64,000 nt of DNA from Dasyornis broadbenti. Lineage: Eukaryota; Chordata; Aves; Passeriformes; Dasyornithidae. A program made the position numbers and the translations under genes. The notes beneath the pieces were generated by a model. That model was not told where the DNA came from. It did not search any database and worked only from the letters and a program-made list of their open reading frames with translations. Below, in pieces: positions 44,801-57,816 of this stretch (position 1 is its first letter; each line of letters starts with the position of its first letter). The stretch lies in the NCBI GenBank assembly GCA_013397935.1, contig VZRN01004407.1, positions 395,904-459,903 on the forward strand, written 5' to 3'.

Positions 44801-45786
44801 CAGTTCCTGCAGATGAAATATCAGAATGAGGAACAGTTGTTCTTCCACTACTGTCACAATTTGATCACTCCTGGTTTCACCACTACAGTGATATTGGAAT
44901 TGATTTAAGTACATTAATGCCACTGGAAGTCATAAAGGCTTTTGGCAGAATCTATGAAATGGGAAGAGCTCCTATGTTCCATTATGCTGATAATGTTGAA
45001 AAGCAAAGTGTGCCAGCCAGAACCCACCCCACACAACCCCAAACCTTTAATTAAGAAAGCCTGATATTAAGTCATACTCAATTACAACATCTGTAATTTG
45101 CCACTGTGCTCCCAGAGCTAGTCCATATGCTTGTGAGGCACCTTTTCAAACCCTCTTTTGGGCACACTGTGACTATCATACAATGCACTTGTATTATAAT
45201 TAAATTTAGTATAATTACTTTACAGAGTGATCAGTGACAGTCTATTGTTCAGGAAGAATTAATCCTTTGAGCCTTCCAACATCATTTTAGTTCCTGGTTC
45301 TAAATGAGATTTCAAAGAATGTAATTTATAATAACCAAAATCCCAAATGCATACTTTAATATAGCCTTCCTTTGTTATAGCAGCTCACTAGTAAAATGCT
45401 TCTGAGTTACAACACTCCTGGTGTAATGATTTACCTACTCTGCACAGGACCATTCAAATGGGGAAGAAAACAAGCAGGAATGCTTAACTGATCACTTTGA
45501 TGGCTTCTCTTTCTGCCTCCTCCCCAAAATATGGATGCTCTAGAACCCTTCGAGAACCAACTCCACTATCAAAATAGAATCCTTCCCCTAGGAGAATGCT
45601 TGCCTTTCCAGAAGCAGTGCAAGAAATCCTCTCATCTGAAACATCACACTAATTCGTGTATATATTTAAAGGTGTGATGATTAGACTTGAGAAAAGGCTG
45701 GAGCTGTTACCATAGGAGAAACCAGGAAGTTCGATTTCCTCCTGAAATGAGATGCTTTTCCACAGAGAGGAATCTAAGTTGGGCAG

Positions 45787-45837
45787 TGTCAAAACATTTT
45801 GTTTAGACATTTTTAATTCAAGTAAAATGTTTTGACA
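45787..45837. repeat. Perfect 14-bp inverted repeat with 23-bp loop
   Basis: Left arm TGTCAAAACATTTT at 45787-45800 and right arm AAAATGTTTTGACA at 45824-45837 are exact reverse complements. They could form a hairpin or be the end remnant of a small element. No target-site duplication is evident. Confidence 0.85.
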
Positions 45838-46601
45838 AAGTGGAATCCTTGGAAGAATCCTTTGCAGGTCTTATCCATTCCAGTATTGAAACCTATTTCC
45901 CTGTTTTGTTTTTACTGCAATTCTAGTTCTCAATTTCTTTCTATTATTTTCTCTCTATTTCTTTCTCTATTCTTTCTTTCAGTTGTTAAGCATATTGCAT
46001 ATCCTACTGAATAAATTCCTCCAGTTGCACTCCAGTCCCTCAGGACCACCATGCACAGGAAATATATGAGAGAACCCGGCCCACAATATAAGGCAGAAGA
46101 TATTAAAACAGATCAATATTGCGATGTTTTATAATTATCTTGTCAAAATTAAAACCTTCAGGCCAGTTAAAAAGCACTAAATATGAATTTAATATCTTTT
46201 TACCAAAATAAATACTTTTCTTGTGCAACTTTAGCCACCAGAATATAATTTCAATGAGAAACTGCCAAACAGCTATCACTACAGCTGATTTCATTGATGT
46301 GATTTTTCTAAACACTATGTTAAAAAGCTCTCTTTCAGTCTACTTGACTAATTAAGCTTTCTCAGCTATCAAGGCTCAGTCCTTTTTACCATCAGCAAAG
46401 TTTGTTTGTGCAATCAAGGATGCTAGTCACAGATCTTCTGGAGGTGAGACTCCAAGAAAATGTCACTGCTGGGATGATCCGCACTCAATAATATTTGATG
46501 TCGAAACTGAATCAAAAGTCATGGCAGAACACATTTTGGGCAAAGTCTGAGAAAACCTGCGTATTTCACACTTGTAACAGATAGAACAAAAATTTGTTCA
46601 G

Positions 46602-46606
46602 AAAGC
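46602..46606. repeat. 5-bp target-site duplication, left copy (AAAGC)
   Basis: This direct repeat touches the first base of the LTR. It matches the right copy exactly. Confidence 0.85.
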
Positions 46607-47124
46607 TGTCGGCCCAGGTTTTTCTAGTGGGGGGAGGCCACAAAGACAGCTCCTCTGTGAAGCTTCTCGAAGCCTTCACCATATCCAGCTCTGAGGTGAT
46701 GGACATGCTGCTGGCCAAGGCTGGGCCAATTAGAGATGTTGGTTACGCCTCTGTGAAAAACATATTTAAGACGAAATCAAAACAATGGGTGCACGCACTT
46801 TTCCTTAGCCAGAGGAGGAGGAGTGGGTGAGAGTATGTGAGGGAAAACAACATGGAGAGACCAAGGTCAGTGGAGAAGGAGGGGGAGCTCCAGGCGCCGG
46901 AGCTCTGCAGCCTCTGCAGGCCGTGGTGAGGCCCATGGTGAAGCAGGGGGTGCCCCTGCAGCCCATGGGTGCCCACGGGAAATGCTGAGATCCACTCGCC
47001 CATGCTGAAGCGAGTGGATACCCTGAAAGTGGTCGTGGTCCAGAGGGAGTCCTAGTGGAGAAACAGGCCTTGACTTGCACCCTGAGACTGAACTGAGTGT
47101 CCCACATGGAGTGGGTGGGTGCCT

Positions 47125-47126
<2 letters not shown>

Positions 47127-47156
<30 letters not shown>
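47127..47156 (+). repeat. (GA)15 microsatellite inside the LTR
   Basis: Thirty bases of uninterrupted GA. The array explains the arginine-glutamate and serine-leucine repeats in open frames crossing it. It is probably variable in length between individuals. Confidence 0.95.
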
Positions 47157-47158
<2 letters not shown>

Positions 47159-47528
47159 CCCAGCAGAAGTCCGGTAAAGAGAAGAAGCCTTGCTCCCGAG
47201 ATGGAAACGGCCCGGCTCAGAGGTCTGTACCCCGTGGAAGATGGACCCCACGCCGTAGCAGTTTTGGGGAAACTGCTTGCCTGTGTGGGGACCAGCGTCA
47301 CTGCAGCAGTGTCAGACGGGCTGCTGACAGTGAGACCCATGGCTACGCAGAGGAAAAGAACCTCTCCCCGGGCAGGGGAAGAAGATCTGGGTGATGAACT
47401 GACCTAACCCTCCCCCCCATGCCTTGTTCCCTTGTGCAGCTGCTGGGAAGGAGGGAGGGGGTGAGCGGAGAAACGGTGGCCTTGAAGGGTTTATTTTACT
47501 TCTCATTTACTCCTCTGACTCTATTAGT

Positions 47529-47534
47529 AATAAA
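47529..47534 (+). promoter_or_regulatory. AATAAA polyadenylation signal of the LTR
   Basis: A canonical hexamer about 150 bp before the LTR 3' end, as expected for the R/U5 part of a plus-strand LTR. Confidence 0.6.
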
Positions 47535-47681
47535 TTAGATCACTTTGCAACCTAAGTTAGTCCTGTTTTGCCCATTCTAAGTGCGTCTTCTCCCGGGTTT
47601 CCTTATCTCAACTCATGAGCCCTGGGTGTGAGTGTGTTAATTTGGGGGTACCTGGCATTTGGCCGGGCTCAAACCATGACA

Positions 47682-47686
47682 AAAGC
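47682..47686. repeat. 5-bp target-site duplication, right copy (AAAGC)
   Basis: This direct repeat follows the terminal CA of the LTR. It matches the left copy exactly. Confidence 0.85.
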
Positions 47687-50199
47687 ATATACATTCTTTT
47701 CTTATTGGCTGAAGTGACTTAGCAAAATAAAAGAGAAGCACTGGCAGTCATTCTGCTCATGCATTGTGTTGGCTGGTTTATGAATTACTTTGTGAACATC
47801 AACTGCAATGATGATGACATCAATTGCAACTACATCACCAGCAAGCGTGAGTAAAAGCTTTGCCGTCTCCAGATACCAGAGTAATCTGAATATAAGGCCA
47901 TTGTATCTCTAATTTTAAAGAGACAAATCGAAGAGCTCTTATAATTGTCTTCCTGTCTGTCTTACTGCATGGAGCTATGCGGGGAAATATTTGTTGGAAA
48001 ACATAAGAGGGAGGTATCAAATGCTGCGAGAAATAGAAGATTTTAGGTACTGGCACTGAGAACATGACTGCTCAGAGTTCAGCTCACCCTCTTCTCTTTG
48101 GTAAGGTGTAAGGCAGTGAAGAGAGGGACATAAGCAGCATCAGAGGAGGAAACAAAAGTGCCAGTGGTGAGTGGCTAGTGGCAACATCTGTGAGTCCTAT
48201 CTGACTTTTTGCTGAACTTGAACAGTAGTATTATGGGGTTTATCAACCTCCCCTCCATAAAGATCTTGCCGCTGCTATCCAAACATCAGAAAAGTCTCTA
48301 ATACACAAAAAATAAATGCAGAGAATGAAAAAATGTGGAACCTTCAGCTGGAACAAAAGCCATTAACTTTGCAGGTTAAATCTCAGTTGCAAATTATGTG
48401 CCTTCCTCCTGAAGGTTCTCTGTCAACTCTCCATGATAATTTTAAAGTTTTATATTAAAATATTCTTTCTGAATATTCTTCATAATCAAATCATTCACTG
48501 TGTAAAATTTCAACTATATTTTCACCTATGAAATAACACCAGAGGCATTCTTCTAAGACAGCACAGTTCACTAGAGTTGGGTCACATCCTAGAAGTGGGA
48601 ATCAAGCATTCTTCATCAAGAGAATTGAGTTGTACGACAAGTTTCCCAGGTGAGGATTAAAATAAAATAAATGCATATTTTAAAAATCCCCAAACAAAAA
48701 TCCCAGTAAACACACAAACAAAGTACACTGACAAACTTAATACTAATTTACTACAGAAACAACAATGGAAAATGACACAGCTTGTACAAGAAAAACAGAT
48801 AGAAAAGAAAAGGCTGACCAGCTTAGCAGCCAAACAGCATCCTTTAGAAGAAGAGGAATGTTTGTTCCTCCCAGAACACCCTCTGGATGTCATAGCAAAC
48901 TATTATTAGTTGTGTCTCTGATGAGAGATCTAATAAAGACATCATCAAGGTTCTTCCTTTCGCCATTATGCAGATACCATTAGGTCACAAACTTCAAATT
49001 ACTTGGTAAAGATGCTGTATTTTAACATAAAAATGTGTCTATAGCAGAGTAAGCAGAACTCCAAAGTATAAAACTTCAAGCATTAACATCTGCAAGTATG
49101 CCTATGATTTGTATTAGACAATATCAGTTTACTACTGCAGAATAAACATTCAAAGGAAAACCACAGACACATCACAATTATACTACTTCTGTTCATTTTC
49201 TCCCTTTTTTTCTTAGAAATGAGAGATGTTAGAAGTTTCAAAAATGTCTAATTATGAACTATAACAGTAGCACTGCCATTACAATTTAATACATGGTACG
49301 ATAAAAAAGTTCAGTAAATTCTCCCATGTTCGTAAACAAACAGTATTATCTTTTGATATCAAGAAATACTAATACACGGTAAAGAGACTTTTCAAGATAA
49401 TTATATTGTAGATTGACACAGTCATCACATTCACTCCAGATTTTCTTTATGGGCTGGAATTCAAGCATTAACAGCCATCTGCCCTTGGAGACAAGCATGA
49501 GGCTCTCACTGGAGTCATCAAGAACTGGGGATGTTAACAATGGCAAAGTTTCAGTCCCAATTCAGCAAACAAATTCAACATTGTAACAGTTACTCTGAAT
49601 TTTTAGGTTAGACTCAGTTTAAAGGCCTTGCTGAATCAGGACCTCTTCCTTGAAGTATTAAACATCATAACAAATAAATATCATTATTAGCCTTTCTCAT
49701 AAGATGCCTAGATCATCCCTCCGGTGTTCAGAGAAACCTGACAGGAAAAAAACCCACAAAATAAACCTTGGTCTGGGTAATCTTATAAGCAATATAAAAT
49801 CAAGTGGACAAAAAAAACCAACCTCCACTTTAAATTTGGTATGCTACTGCTTTCTATGCTTTCTGTGAGCATGACTGAGGTAAATGTGAACACAGGTGGC
49901 CTAAAATAATGCCAGATCAGAATTCTGGTCTTCAAACCCTCCACAGTCTTGAGTTTACCACAAAAGGTGTAAGACAGACAAATCCCACCACTCCATGATG
50001 TGGTAAAAGACCAGCTTTTCAGAGGGAACATAATGTGCTTAAGACAAATAATTTAGTAAACGCTGATATTTTCCTACTTAACCCTTTTTATTAGCATAAA
50101 GCCAAAGTAACATAAAATGTCATGAATATGAGCAGTTAACATAGCAGTCCTGTTACAATAATTACATTGCATTCACTGCATCCACATAACTGTACTCAC

Positions 50200-50256
50200 C
50201 AGGTTTTTAGCAGGAACACAAATGGGTTTTGCAGTCTTTGTATGAATTTCGTGGTG
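50200..50256 (-). other. Candidate 57-nt cassette exon (unproven)
   Basis: On the minus strand a good acceptor (ttttatttccacag) precedes 57 nt that end CTG before gtgagtaca, a strong donor. The length is a multiple of three. In phase 0, which is what GRID1 exon 10 would need, the 19 codons have no stop (HHEIHTKTAKPICVPAKNL). No known GluD1 exon matches. Chance pairing of splice-like sites in 33 kb of intron is quite possible, and a stop-free 19-codon run is not unusual. Confidence 0.2.
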
Positions 50257-51580
50257 CTGTGGAAATAAAACTAGCAATGCCTAAGCTAATTTAAAGCTAG
50301 GTTAGATATGGTTTGGTGAACTGTTATTACACAGCCTGCAGAGCGAATAGAAGCTATAATTCTACTGGGAATGCATTCCAGACAAGAGCCTTAATTGGCA
50401 AAATCTGATCAATATCCCTTGACTTGACTGCTCTTCCACGACTGCACTAAAACCGAGGTTCCAGCTCACTCTTTATCAGTAATATTTTTGCTAAGTACTC
50501 CTAGTGATTTTCTGTTTGTGTTAGCAGGAACATTTCAGGAACCGGCTCTTCAATTACTGCTACAATATTCTGGACATCCATGTCATAGATTACATTACCA
50601 AACTACCATAGTCAAATCCCTATGAAACTGGTATCTTAGAGATTAATTATCTTATTTACATCTTTCTTTTTTTGAAAGCTTTTTATTAGTCCCATTTGGT
50701 CATTCTTAAATTGCCACTAATACAAGTGAACAGCAAACCAATCTCTTTACACCTCCTACAGTAAAGGAGAAGCCTTAAATTGTTTTAATGTAATGAAAGT
50801 TGTCAACACGACATTCCATTTATAGGAAAAGGACAGTTTGGAACTATAGCGCAAAATAAAACTTCATTTAACTACAAAGAACTAGAGACTTTTACAAAGC
50901 TTTCTATAAGAAAAGAAAAAGAATGTTTACAAAAATTATCCTAAATGTAATGTTTACTCAGCGCAGCAAGACATGCCGTAGGCTTACAGGAAAGTAAGAC
51001 TATTAGTGGTCTTCTTTCTTTTCTCTTCTACACTGGTCTCCTCAATTCATTAAAAGATGTTGAATATAGAAAAAGCATCCAAACATCTGACAGTGTTACC
51101 CACTACAGCAGCAGAAATATGACAAGGTTAATCATCTGGTTTAAAGGAGCCTGACTTCCCTTTGCAGGAGATTGCTGTTATCAGTTTTCTTGTGGAAGAA
51201 CAGTCAATAATGTCTTCTAATCTCTAATAACAGACATGGGACAAACATTCTATAACAACCTAAATAAATAAGACAAACTTTAATTTTAGATCTGTCTATC
51301 ACAGGGCTATTCCAGTAATTATTACAGCTATGCTTGGCATGTTCTTTTTTTCTTTTCCAGGTTAATTTTTTTTAGATACTGCCTCAATTAACTATCATTA
51401 TGGTTACAAACAATGAGATGTAATTATATTTTGAGACGAAAACACAATTATTCACCACCTATCCTCTGTTTTCTAACTTTAATTTTTTCCAACTCTGTTC
51501 TCCTCTTTTCAGCCACTTCTGTATCTTTCTCCACACTGCTCTCTCCTTATTCCCCAGGTCAATTTATGGGGACCTTGTTC

Positions 51581-52050
51581 TCACCCACCAGGAGGGGCTG
51601 GTGGGGAATGTGAAGCTCCAGGGCAGCCTTGGCTGGAGTTACCGTGAAATGGTGGAGTTCAATACCCTTGGGGCAGACTTTAATAAGGCACTACCCTGGA
51701 CTCCAGGGGAGCAGACTTTGGCCTTATCAGGGATCTGCTTGGTAAAGGGCCATAGGATAAGGCCCTGGAGGGAAGAGGGACCCAGGAAAGCTGATCAATA
51801 TTCCATGATCACCTCCTCCAAGCTCAGGAGTGATGCATCCAAAGAGTAAGACAGGCAAAACCACCAGCAGGCCTGCACAGATGAACAAGGAGTTCCTGGG
51901 CAAACTCAAATACCAAAAGGAAGCCCACAGAGGGGCTGAAGCAAAGACAGGAAGCCTGGGAGGGGATACAGAGAAATTGTCTGAACAGCCAGGATCAGGT
52001 TAGGAAAGGTAAAGCCCTGTCAGAATTAAGTCTCATCAGGGACATCAACT
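51581..52050 (+). mobile_element. CR1 LINE fragment: ORF2 endonuclease to pre-RT region
   Basis: The sequence follows avian CR1 ORF2 as I know it: the GGGGCTGGTGGGGAATGTGAAG stretch, the GGCAGCCTTGGCTGGAG stretch, ATGGTGGAGTTC, and AATATTCCATGATCACCTCCTCC, through to a point near GGGACATCAA. It covers the end of the AP-like endonuclease and the region before the reverse transcriptase. The conserved endonuclease triad SDH before EMVEF reads SYR here. A stop codon interrupts the frame at about 51847, so it is dead. It is truncated at both ends and lies antisense to GRID1. Confidence 0.85.
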
Positions 52051-55000
52051 TCTGTTGTACTGCTGTAGTCAAATAAGTTGTTTACCTTCTGAACAGTCAC
52101 ATATAAATTGTATATCACCACCTGACCTCTCTAGGTATTACAAAGATATTCAGGGAGACATAACAGAAAAATAACTGTGGCTCAAAATACATAAAACAAC
52201 CAAATTTTTCTAAGAGGATATAAAACACCACCAAAGTTATGCACCAGCTTTTCACTTCCTGCATTTTGATACTAAATATGTATTCAGCAAAATGAAATTA
52301 AGATACATAGATCAAGTCTGAGAGAAGTCAGCAAGCCCATATTTTGTTTCCACAATTTATGTACAGATATTAGGCACTGTCACTACTGTGTTTCAGATTG
52401 TCCTGTCACAATGAAAAGGAAAAAAGTTAACCGAATAGATACCAAAATTCTGAATTAAAAACAAAAATTGTAAACAACATTTCTACCAAAACCAAGTTCC
52501 AAATGTTTCCAGTCTCCCACTACTACAAAGAATACCTATTTTTGAAACAAAGTTTGTTATTTAGTAAGGTGAAAATTATCAGATAAATAAATACATTTAG
52601 ATATTACAGAATATTTCCCTGTACTCCTAGGTTTGAACCTGATTCCGAGCTGAAAAATAGGAATCCCAAACAAGGTAAATCAGAGGCAGCTGAAACCCAG
52701 TACAGTTGGTTTCTTCCCCATGATGGAAACCAACTGTGACAGGCAGTTCCATTGCCAGATTTTGGAGGTGTTAAAGTTGATCTTAAGACCAGAAGAGGTC
52801 ACTATGATGACTCCACTTTGGATTCCTGCACCACAAGGATTGATGACAAACACGTAGGCCAGTAGTCCCTATTAAAATAACAGCACATCTCTGAGACATC
52901 TAACTTTGACCTGATGAATGAACAGTAAATGTCATGTCTGTAAATAGGCCATCCTACCATTTATTATCTTCATGTAGATGAACTGAAGAGGAAACTCATG
53001 CACTTTGCTCCACTTTAAAAATAGAGAAAAAGACACACACACAAATTTGGAAGTGCCACTGTTCTGCAGTCTGTCCAATATGAATTCTAGAATACAGAAT
53101 AACTATAATGGCTGTGGTGTTGATAACATTGATCAGGCTACACTGAGCATTAATAAAACACTGCATTTACTGGTTATGAAACTGACCCCGTGAAATCTTT
53201 TCACTGCCATTAAAGTAAAAGGTGACAAGAGAACAGCAGTGAAAGAACACAGATCCTTTGATTTTAACCACAAATCTTCCAGCAGCACATATGGCAGCTA
53301 TTGTTGTGTAATGAAAGAAATGCTCTCATTAATAATTTCACTCTTTTCATCTTCAACCTACTAATTTTCAACATGTTTCATAAGAATTTATTTCTCCTTT
53401 ATTACAGTTCTTAATTCAACCTGAAGTTAGTATCTTGTTTCAAAGATGTTGGATCATTCTACCTCATACTGGCAGAAAGCTTTTAAACAATCATCAGTTC
53501 AGTATTACATCTACTGTGCTATTAGCATGGCAAAATCTTACTGTTCCAGAATATTTCCTCTGGGTCATAATTATAATAAGAATAGATTCCTGAGGGCATA
53601 ATCTAACAAAGCACTGAAGTTGAAAGATTGTTTAAAATCTTATTGAGGTAGATGTCTACTATTTTATTTGAAAAAACAACATCAGAGGTTTATAACACAT
53701 CTGAAAGTTTTAATGTTTTTAATTTTTTCTTGTCTTGAAGAAAAAAGAACCACATGTGGTTGAGAGTTTCATCAGTTGGCATAATCACTGTAGTATAGAG
53801 ATTTTCATCCTAAAGGGCCCTTCATCTTTTTGCACACGTATTCAGTAATTTTTGCAGTGAAAAGTAACAACTGCTTCACAAAGTCAACAGTTTGAGACAT
53901 GACAGGTAAATAATTTCAAAGTACACAACAGCTGGAGAAGGGGAAAGTCAAGGGAGTTTTCAGGAGAATGGGAACAAGCAGCTTATATTTATCTCAATAG
54001 AAGTCAATTTGCATCACATATTAACTAATAGACCCGAGAATCTGCTTCAAACTCAGAGAAACAACACAACTGAGAATAAACTTCAAGAAGAAACTAGCTA
54101 GTCACAAGTGGGCTAATTTGCACTGTAGTACAACAAGCAAGAGAGTTAAACAAGAGGTTATGGCCAATATTAGACATGTAAAGGAAACATGAGCTAGGCT
54201 GGGAAAGGGACGGAGCTGGATTGTGATCAGATCCCCAACAATTTGCACTTCATTCACTGGAGTTTGGTCAGCTTAAAGGCACAATTAATTTTCACAGGAA
54301 ACCAGGAAACTGCTCTTCTCAGATGTCCTTTCTCCCCCACCCCACGTTCTCCTGATATAGCCCTTAAAACAAGCATAAAAAACCAACACTACTGATGCAG
54401 TTAGAAGAACTTCGGTAAATAAGGTGGTTCCTATACACTTGTATCCTGGTCCCCTATATTTTATTAATCATTTTGATTATATAAGTGGATCTCTTACAAC
54501 TCCAGATAGTCTATGACTCAATGTAAATCAGTGTCTTCCTAACACGTCTATTAAGAGAATTAGAAATAATCTAGCTGGGAGATGTTCAGGTAGAGTACAT
54601 CTTCCAACACTGCAAATAAACAGGTTTGGGTTCTTTTAAGCAGATTACTACAAAACAGTAAGAGACATCATTCATAAAAAATTATTACGTGACACAGAGT
54701 GAAACAATGCTGCATTTGGAGGCAGAAGGAATTTAAAAATCTATTCAAAACTCATTTCCAAGGCAGCTTCACTTCTTACTAAGGAAAAAATAAAGATCTG
54801 GAGATGTACAAAGGTCTTCATATGAAGGTAACTTTAGGGAGATCATATTTCTATGAAGACAAAAGGCAGCAGAAGGAAGAAAGACATCAAAATCCAGCTA
54901 GTCTGAATTCAGTATTTTAGCCTTTACAAAAGGAAAATTAAAAGGAAAAAAATGTTTGTGCATTTTCTCTCAGATAATTAAAAGAAATGCCAAGTGAGAA

Positions 55001-55397
55001 TAAGTTTTAATAAAGGAGACTTTATAAATTAGAATCAGAGACACATTCATGAATAGAAAATACCTGATTTTAATAAATTCTCAGGTATATATATGCCTGG
55101 TATTGATGCACAGCCAATCAAAGGTGTTTAGAAAGGCTGCAAAGAGAAGCAACAGGCAGAGAAAAGCAAGATAAAGGACTGCTGTATGTGTTGTGTGTTT
55201 ATCTAGATGACCTTACACGTGCTGCCCTGCTGAAAACAGAACCCCCCTTTGCACTGGTTGTACTTGCTGCCTGCCAGTTACAGTGGAAGGAATTATTGCT
55301 TGTTATTGTTGAAACCGAGGTAACATTTAGTTAGGTTTTGACATAAAAGCCTTATCTTTACACGAAGGAAGCTAATGTATGTATGTATTCACATACC

Positions 55398-55450
55398 AAA
55401 AAAAAAAAAAAAACCAAAAAAAAAAAAACAAAACAAAAAAAAAAACAAAC
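55398..55450. repeat. A-rich tract with C interruptions
   Basis: About 50 bases of A with scattered C. No recognisable element precedes it, so I do not call it a retroposon tail. Confidence 0.9.
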
Positions 55451-56832
55451 CATTCCCTATATGGAATTAGTTCCTGAAACTGAAAATCACAGAGATGAAA
55501 CTGATGGCCAAAACATTTCTTAGTTTTCTGAAAATGAAGAAAAAAGTTGACCTAGAAGATGAATTATCTCTTAAGTCTATGAAAAAAATCTATTATTTTA
55601 AAAAATGGTATCTGATTTAAATAAGAAATATTTGCACATATGCTAAGCTTAGCCGGCATTTTCTTTATATCCAAATTTGCTCTATTGTCCTTTCTAAACT
55701 GTTACCAGACAACCTGTTACCATTTTTTTCTCGGCATTCTCCAAAAATATCTATCAAATCCTCATCAGCTGATAAGTGATACAGGATTTCCTGTCCTGGA
55801 GGAAACTGAAGCATCCCAAATGTGCCCATCTTTACAATGTTTTCCAGCATGTCTGCCCATCCCCTGAGCAGATGTGAGGCTGCTCTCCCTGGCCAGTCCA
55901 GGAGTTCCCCAGGTGTGTTACCCTGATGGGAGCTCACATCCTCTGCTGAGTGGAAGGGCAAGAGCTGAGCCCTGGCTGTGCTCCAGCCCAGAGAACCGGG
56001 AGGGACATTGCAGGACTGTCTGCAAAATATTGTGCAGAGGTAATGCAGTAAAGCTCTTCCTCACGGCAATATTAAGTTCCAGTGTACAGTTTCGAAAGCA
56101 TAGCTGTATTTCTAGCTTATAATCAGCTAAAGGAAGCACTGATATTGTCTGTCATGTTTATTGATGACTATTATCCATAAATTCTTTCTGGTTTTCTCAT
56201 ATCCCTGAATTTCCACTGGGCATGTCTTGTTTCTCAACATTGTGTTTTTGACAGCACCAAAGTAAAATAATGAATCTTACTGCTGTGCTTTTTCCATCTT
56301 TAAACGTGTCCATATAAAGCCTTCAAAATGCTCCCAGAAGAATTGCTTTTTGTTGATTTGTACTTTTTTTAAGCAAATGACAAGAAAATCAAATTCTAAT
56401 ATGCCCCAGAGAAAATTACGAGACAGTGAAATCTATAGATGCAGTAGACATGCATCAGAGTTTGCATGTTTTATAGTGTTTCCCAACATTTAAAGGTTCA
56501 GCATGTTTATGCAAATACTAACAGCAACCAAAACAGGGAGACCATTTGGATTTACAATTGAGCACACTGTGACATAAAAAAGTCTGAGATGGCCAAGACA
56601 AGACATCCTTCAGTACAAATACATCAGGAAGGCTATACAACTAGTCCTGAAGTGGATTTCAGCAGAGATGGTGTCAATCAAACCAGTATTTAAATCAGAC
56701 TTTGTCGGCTTGCTTAAGTTGCAGGCCAGCTGGAGGTCCCTTCCTCATGAATCACTGCATCCCCAGGTTTCTGGGATTGCTCAGATTAGCTGCCTGTGCT
56801 CCTGGTGCACTCCCCACAGAGCCCTGTGCTGC

Positions 56833-57090
56833 TGCCCGGCTCTGGGGACAGACACTGACCTCTGTGGTGACAGTGACGGGACCCAAGGGAATGACCTGAA
56901 GTTGTGCCAGGGAGGTGGAGGTTGGATATTAGGAAAAGGTTCTTCAGCCAGACAGAAGTCATGGCACCAAGAAGTGTTGGGACAATGCTCTCAGGCCCGT
57001 GGTGCAATCTTGGGGCTGTGCAGGGCCAGAGGTTGGACTTCATGATGCTTGTAGGTCCTTTCCAACTCAGCTTATCCTATGATTCTGTGA
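56833..57090 (+). mobile_element. CR1 LINE 3' end with internal deletion
   Basis: Matches the 3' untranslated end of avian CR1: GAAGTTGTGCCAGGGAGG, TTGGATATTAGGAAAAGG, ACAATGCTCTCAGGCC, GCAGGGCCAGAGGTTGGAC, and the tail TCCAACTCAGCTTATCCTAT followed by GATTCTGTGA. A block expected after AAAAGGTTCTTCA, around the lone-pair region before the ggacaatgctctc segment, is shortened. The 5' limit is uncertain because similarity fades. This is a typical 5'-truncated, old insertion. Confidence 0.85.
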
Positions 57091-57774
57091 TTTTGAGATG
57101 CCTCCAGAAAAGTAAAGAAATTCTGGAACAAAGGTAGATTAAACTAACAGACATCCCAATGGCAAGGGGCAGGATCACGGCTGCACACAAACACAAATGG
57201 GCTTTGGATTTAAGGTGTGTTAACTTCTAATGGAGGAGGAGGAAAAATGTAAAAAATCCCTTCCTTTGCTCATTGATCTGGAGCAGCATTAATCCATATG
57301 CCGTCTTTCCAATCTGGACCGTGCAATACCTACTTGAAGAAAGCCAGAGCTAGAGAAGAGAGATATTCTAGAGTGGTGTTTCAAAATCAGAACTGAAACA
57401 GCTCACTTCAACTAGAAAGTCTGGCTCTACAGAGCCTTGCTGCTAGTCTGATCCTAAACTTCTGAGTCTTGGAAATACCCACAGTTATTATGAATTCAGA
57501 ATAGACGGCATTTCTGAAATAATTAAAGCCAGAGAGGCAGTATGTACACTGATGAACCTGTTTTATACCACCTATATCTAGAAAGTTAATTCAGCTACAG
57601 GAAAGGATATTTAATCTTTGCTGCAGCCTGACTAACAGCCATGGAGCAATGAAGATTATTCATGTGGGCAGGCTGAATTGGGAGACATGGGAGGGAAGGA
57701 AGCTGAAGAGATCCTTGCTGCTCCAATTCTTCTCATCCTTCCAGGAGATCCTGCTGACTCTATGTCTTTACCAA

Positions 57775-57816
57775 NNNNNNNNNNNNNNNNNNNNNNNNNN
57801 NNNNNNNNNNNNNNNN
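57775..57816. other. Assembly gap (42 N)
   Basis: N run between unique sequence and a short A run. Open frames drawn across it are not real. Confidence 0.98.

Larger units (their letters stand above)
46607..47681 (+). mobile_element. Solo LTR of an endogenous retrovirus, probably ERVL-like
   Basis: A 1075-bp block opens with TGTCGGCCC and closes with CAAACCATGACA, the usual TG...CA retroviral LTR ends. It is flanked by a perfect 5-bp target-site duplication, AAAGC, at 46602-46606 and 47682-47686. A 5-bp duplication fits class III (ERVL-type) insertions. An AATAAA signal at 47529-47534 and the 3' end, which resembles songbird ERV LTR ends, place it on the plus strand, antisense to GRID1. It is more GC- and CpG-rich than the flanks and contains a (GA)15 array. 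No gag, pol or env remnant adjoins it, so this is a recombined solo LTR. The open frames across it on either strand are low-complexity artefacts. Confidence 0.85.

Noticed and set aside
45720..45745. GTTCGATTT-like box resembling a tRNA T-loop
   Set aside because: No matching A box or cloverleaf stems nearby.
46743..47407. Several overlapping open frames of 66-157 codons on both strands
   Set aside because: They lie inside the solo LTR and owe their serine-leucine or arginine-glutamate runs to the GA array. No retroviral or host protein is recognisable.
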